NCBI GenBank assembly: GCA_050742455.1
Contig: JBOGIG010000044.1
Coordinates: 1-16,093 of the forward strand
DNA length: 16,093 bases
Direction of reading: 5' to 3'
Source: JBOGIG01 sp050742455
GTDB taxonomy: Bacteria > Actinomycetota > Acidimicrobiia > Acidimicrobiales > JBOGIG01
Below the pieces are notes generated by a model. The model was given only the letters and a program-made list of their open reading frames with translations, had not been told where the DNA came from and searched no databases. The position numbers were made by a program, and so were the translations under genes. Positions 14,700 to 16,093 of this stretch are shown one piece after another. The first letter of the stretch is position 1. Every line of letters begins with the position of its first letter.

Positions 14700-15569
14700 T
14701 CAGTGCATGTGCCGCCCGGCATTTACGTCAAGGGTCTGGCCGGTGATGGCTCGGGCTAGGTCAGAGGCCAAGAAAACAATGGCACCGGCCACCTCATCGG
14801 CAGTGGGGATACGCCCCAGGGCCGTCAATGCGGCGATCTCGCCTTCCACTACAGACGGATCGACGCCCCTTCGTGCGCCCAGGTAGGCGAAGTACTGCTC
14901 CAGAGCCTCTCCCTTCATGTGCCCCGGCGCGACGCAGTTGAAGCGAACGCCGTGTTCCCCCAATTCCTTGGCCATGACCTGCACGGCCGTCATTAGCGCC
15001 CTCTTGGACGAGGCGTAGCCGCCCAATACCGGGTTCACCACTCGAGTCGAAAGGGTGTTCACCGTGATCACCGAAGAGCCAGAGCCCACCTTCAGCAGGC
15101 CCAACAGCTCCTGGTCAAGTCCGAGAGTGGCGAACAGATTGACCTCGAACGGACGTTGCCAGCGGGCCAGGTCGAAGCCCTCGAAAGTGGCCCAATCCTC
15201 CTCGGCAAAGGCATTGTTGACCACAACGTCAAGGGCGCCGAACCGCTCGGCGATGGCTCGGACCAACCGGGCCCGATCTTCTGGCGAAGTTGTGTCGCCG
15301 GGCACCGCCAGCACTTCAGCGCCAGTGGACGACACCTCCTCGGCCAGCCGGTCAAGCGACGACTGCTTGCGGGCGGCGATGACAAGACGGGCGCCTGCCC
15401 GGGCCAGAGCCAGGGCCGCGGCCCGTCCCAGATTGGGCCCGACGCCCGACACCAAAGCCACCCGCCCTGACAACAGCCCGGCCCCATCGCAGGCTCCAGC
15501 CCTGCCGTTGTGCTCGGCCTCAGGTCCCCACCGGTCCGCTGCCTGTTCGATGATGTCGTGCCCCCTCAT
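14700..15569 (-). CDS. Short-chain dehydrogenase/reductase (SDR 2)
   Basis: SDR of 289 residues with about 33 residues before the Rossmann fold. Motifs: VSGVGPNLG (40-48), NNAF (118-121) in place of NNAG, Asn144 (EVNLFAT), Tyr185 and Lys189 (YASSK), and a terminal TGQTLDVNAGRHMH. By alignment with SDR 1 the catalytic Ser is Thr172 (VNTLST), an uncommon substitution, although Ser174 is close. The ATG overlaps the SDR 3 stop (ATGA, 4 bp), so the two are co-translated. Similarity over the whole length to SDR 1 indicates an old duplication. It probably acts on hydroxyacyl-CoA or steroid intermediates; the reaction is not determined by sequence. Confidence 0.88.
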   Translation of the reverse strand: MRGHDIIEQAADRWGPEAEHNGRAGACDGAGLLSGRVALVSGVGPNLGRAAALALARAGARLVIAARKQSSLDRLAEEVSSTGAEVLAVPGDTTSPEDRARLVRAIAERFGALDVVVNNAFAEEDWATFEGFDLARWQRPFEVNLFATLGLDQELLGLLKVGSGSSVITVNTLSTRVVNPVLGGYASSKRALMTAVQVMAKELGEHGVRFNCVAPGHMKGEALEQYFAYLGARRGVDPSVVEGEIAALTALGRIPTADEVAGAIVFLASDLARAITGQTLDVNAGRHMH

Positions 15570-16093
15570 AGGCCCATGAAGCTGCCGCCGTCGATGACCA
15601 GGGTCTGGCCGGTCATGTAGGAGGAATGGTCACCGGCCAAAAAGCACAGAGCCGGACCTATGTCGGACTCGGGGTCACCCAGACGCCCGAGGGGAATCCG
15701 CCCCAACAACCGGCCGGACAATTCGGGATTGGAGGCCAGCGCCTGATCCAGAGCCTCGGTGCGGGCCAGGGGGGCCAGGCAGTTCACGGTGATGCCGTCA
15801 GGGCCCCACTCCCGGGCCAAGCTCTTGGCCATGCCCCGCAGCGCCCCCTTGACCATGGCGTATAGGGGGAGGGTGGCGCTTCCCTCGATGCCTGCGGCCG
15901 ATGTCAGGAGCACGAACCTTCCCGTCCCGCGCCGGGCCAGAGGGACATGGGCCGCCCGGGCCAGACCCCATGCCGCCCGCACCGATACCGAGAAATGCTG
16001 CTCGAAGGCGGCTCTATCAACCTGCACGATGGACTCGGGATGACCGGACTGGCCACTGACCGCATTGTGAACCACGATGTCGAGACGACCGAG
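15566..16093 (-). CDS. Short-chain dehydrogenase/reductase (SDR 3), 5' end missing
   Basis: The C-terminal 175 residues of an SDR; the cofactor-binding N-terminus lies beyond the right edge. The visible part begins LGRLDIVVHNAVSGQ and contains Ser in LLTSAAGIEG, Tyr and Lys in YAMVK, DGITVNCLAPLARTEAL, and the end YMTGQTLVIDGGSFMGL. The Asn of the catalytic tetrad, expected in a VN motif, appears as Ser in HFSVSVRAAWGL, and NNAG appears as HNAV. It is less like SDR 1 and SDR 2 than they are like each other and nearer to the ordinary FabG-type branch. It is the upstream member of an overlapping pair with SDR 2. A GTG at 16075 is not the true start, since conserved sequence continues past it to the edge. 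Confidence 0.88.
   Translation of the reverse strand, partial: LGRLDIVVHNAVSGQSGHPESIVQVDRAAFEQHFSVSVRAAWGLARAAHVPLARRGTGRFVLLTSAAGIEGSATLPLYAMVKGALRGMAKSLAREWGPDGITVNCLAPLARTEALDQALASNPELSGRLLGRIPLGRLGDPESDIGPALCFLAGDHSSYMTGQTLVIDGGSFMGL

Noticed and set aside
13606..14886. Plus-strand open frame of about 425 codons opposite the LLM gene
   Set aside because: Antisense shadow in high-GC DNA. It crosses the half-site array and minisatellite and resembles no family.

Overview
The window is high-GC, gene-dense bacterial DNA with GTG and TTG starts, 1-16 bp gene overlaps, an F420-type luciferase-like oxidoreductase and steroid-catabolism enzymes that closely resemble mycobacterial ones. This points to an actinobacterium, possibly Acidimicrobiia or a relative of the Mycobacteriales; the exact lineage is inference. 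No rRNA, tRNA, CRISPR array, insertion sequence or prophage gene was recognised. No gene-free stretch exceeds about 230 bp.

Layout. (1) 1-2904, minus strand: an ergothioneine operon, egtB then egtD (GTGA overlap), then the 5' part of a neutral-ceramidase-like gene that leaves the window on the left. (2) 3023-4183, minus: a thiolase very like mycobacterial FadA5, with a KstR-like palindrome just upstream of its start. (3) 4335-4954, plus: a VapBC-type toxin-antitoxin pair with its own operator and promoter. (4) 4985-5179, minus: a small [3Fe-4S] ferredoxin, divergent from a FadD17/FadD1-like acyl-CoA synthetase (5283-6935, plus). (5) 7010-8506, plus: S-adenosylhomocysteinase. (6) 8574-11758, minus: an operon of a cyclase-family hydrolase and two acyl-CoA dehydrogenases (FadE26-like and FadE27-like). 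(7) 11838-12665, plus: an enoyl-CoA hydratase/isomerase. (8) 12722-14469, minus: an F420-type LLM oxidoreductase and an SDR in one operon, preceded by an array of repeated palindromic half-sites and a minisatellite. (9) 14700-16093, minus: two overlapping SDR genes, the first truncated by the right edge.

Functional picture. Acyl-CoA synthetase, paired acyl-CoA dehydrogenases, enoyl-CoA hydratase, several SDRs (possible hydroxyacyl-CoA dehydrogenases) and a thiolase make up a full beta-oxidation round. Resemblance to FadD17, FadE26/FadE27 and FadA5 suggests the substrate is a steroid side chain (cholesterol- or bile-acid-like). Ergothioneine synthesis consumes three SAM per histidine at the EgtD step, and the adenosylhomocysteinase removes the SAH produced.

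The least ordinary structure lies between and inside the genes: a KstR-like operator, a half-site array upstream of the LLM operon, short tandem duplications carrying a gene's stop codon at two convergent junctions, a 15-bp repeat translated inside one dehydrogenase, and a recurring TANNNT-N6/7-ATG arrangement suggesting leaderless transcripts. I did not find a clearly new multi-gene system. The best candidates for novelty are the ceramidase-like gene in the ergothioneine operon and the half-site array.
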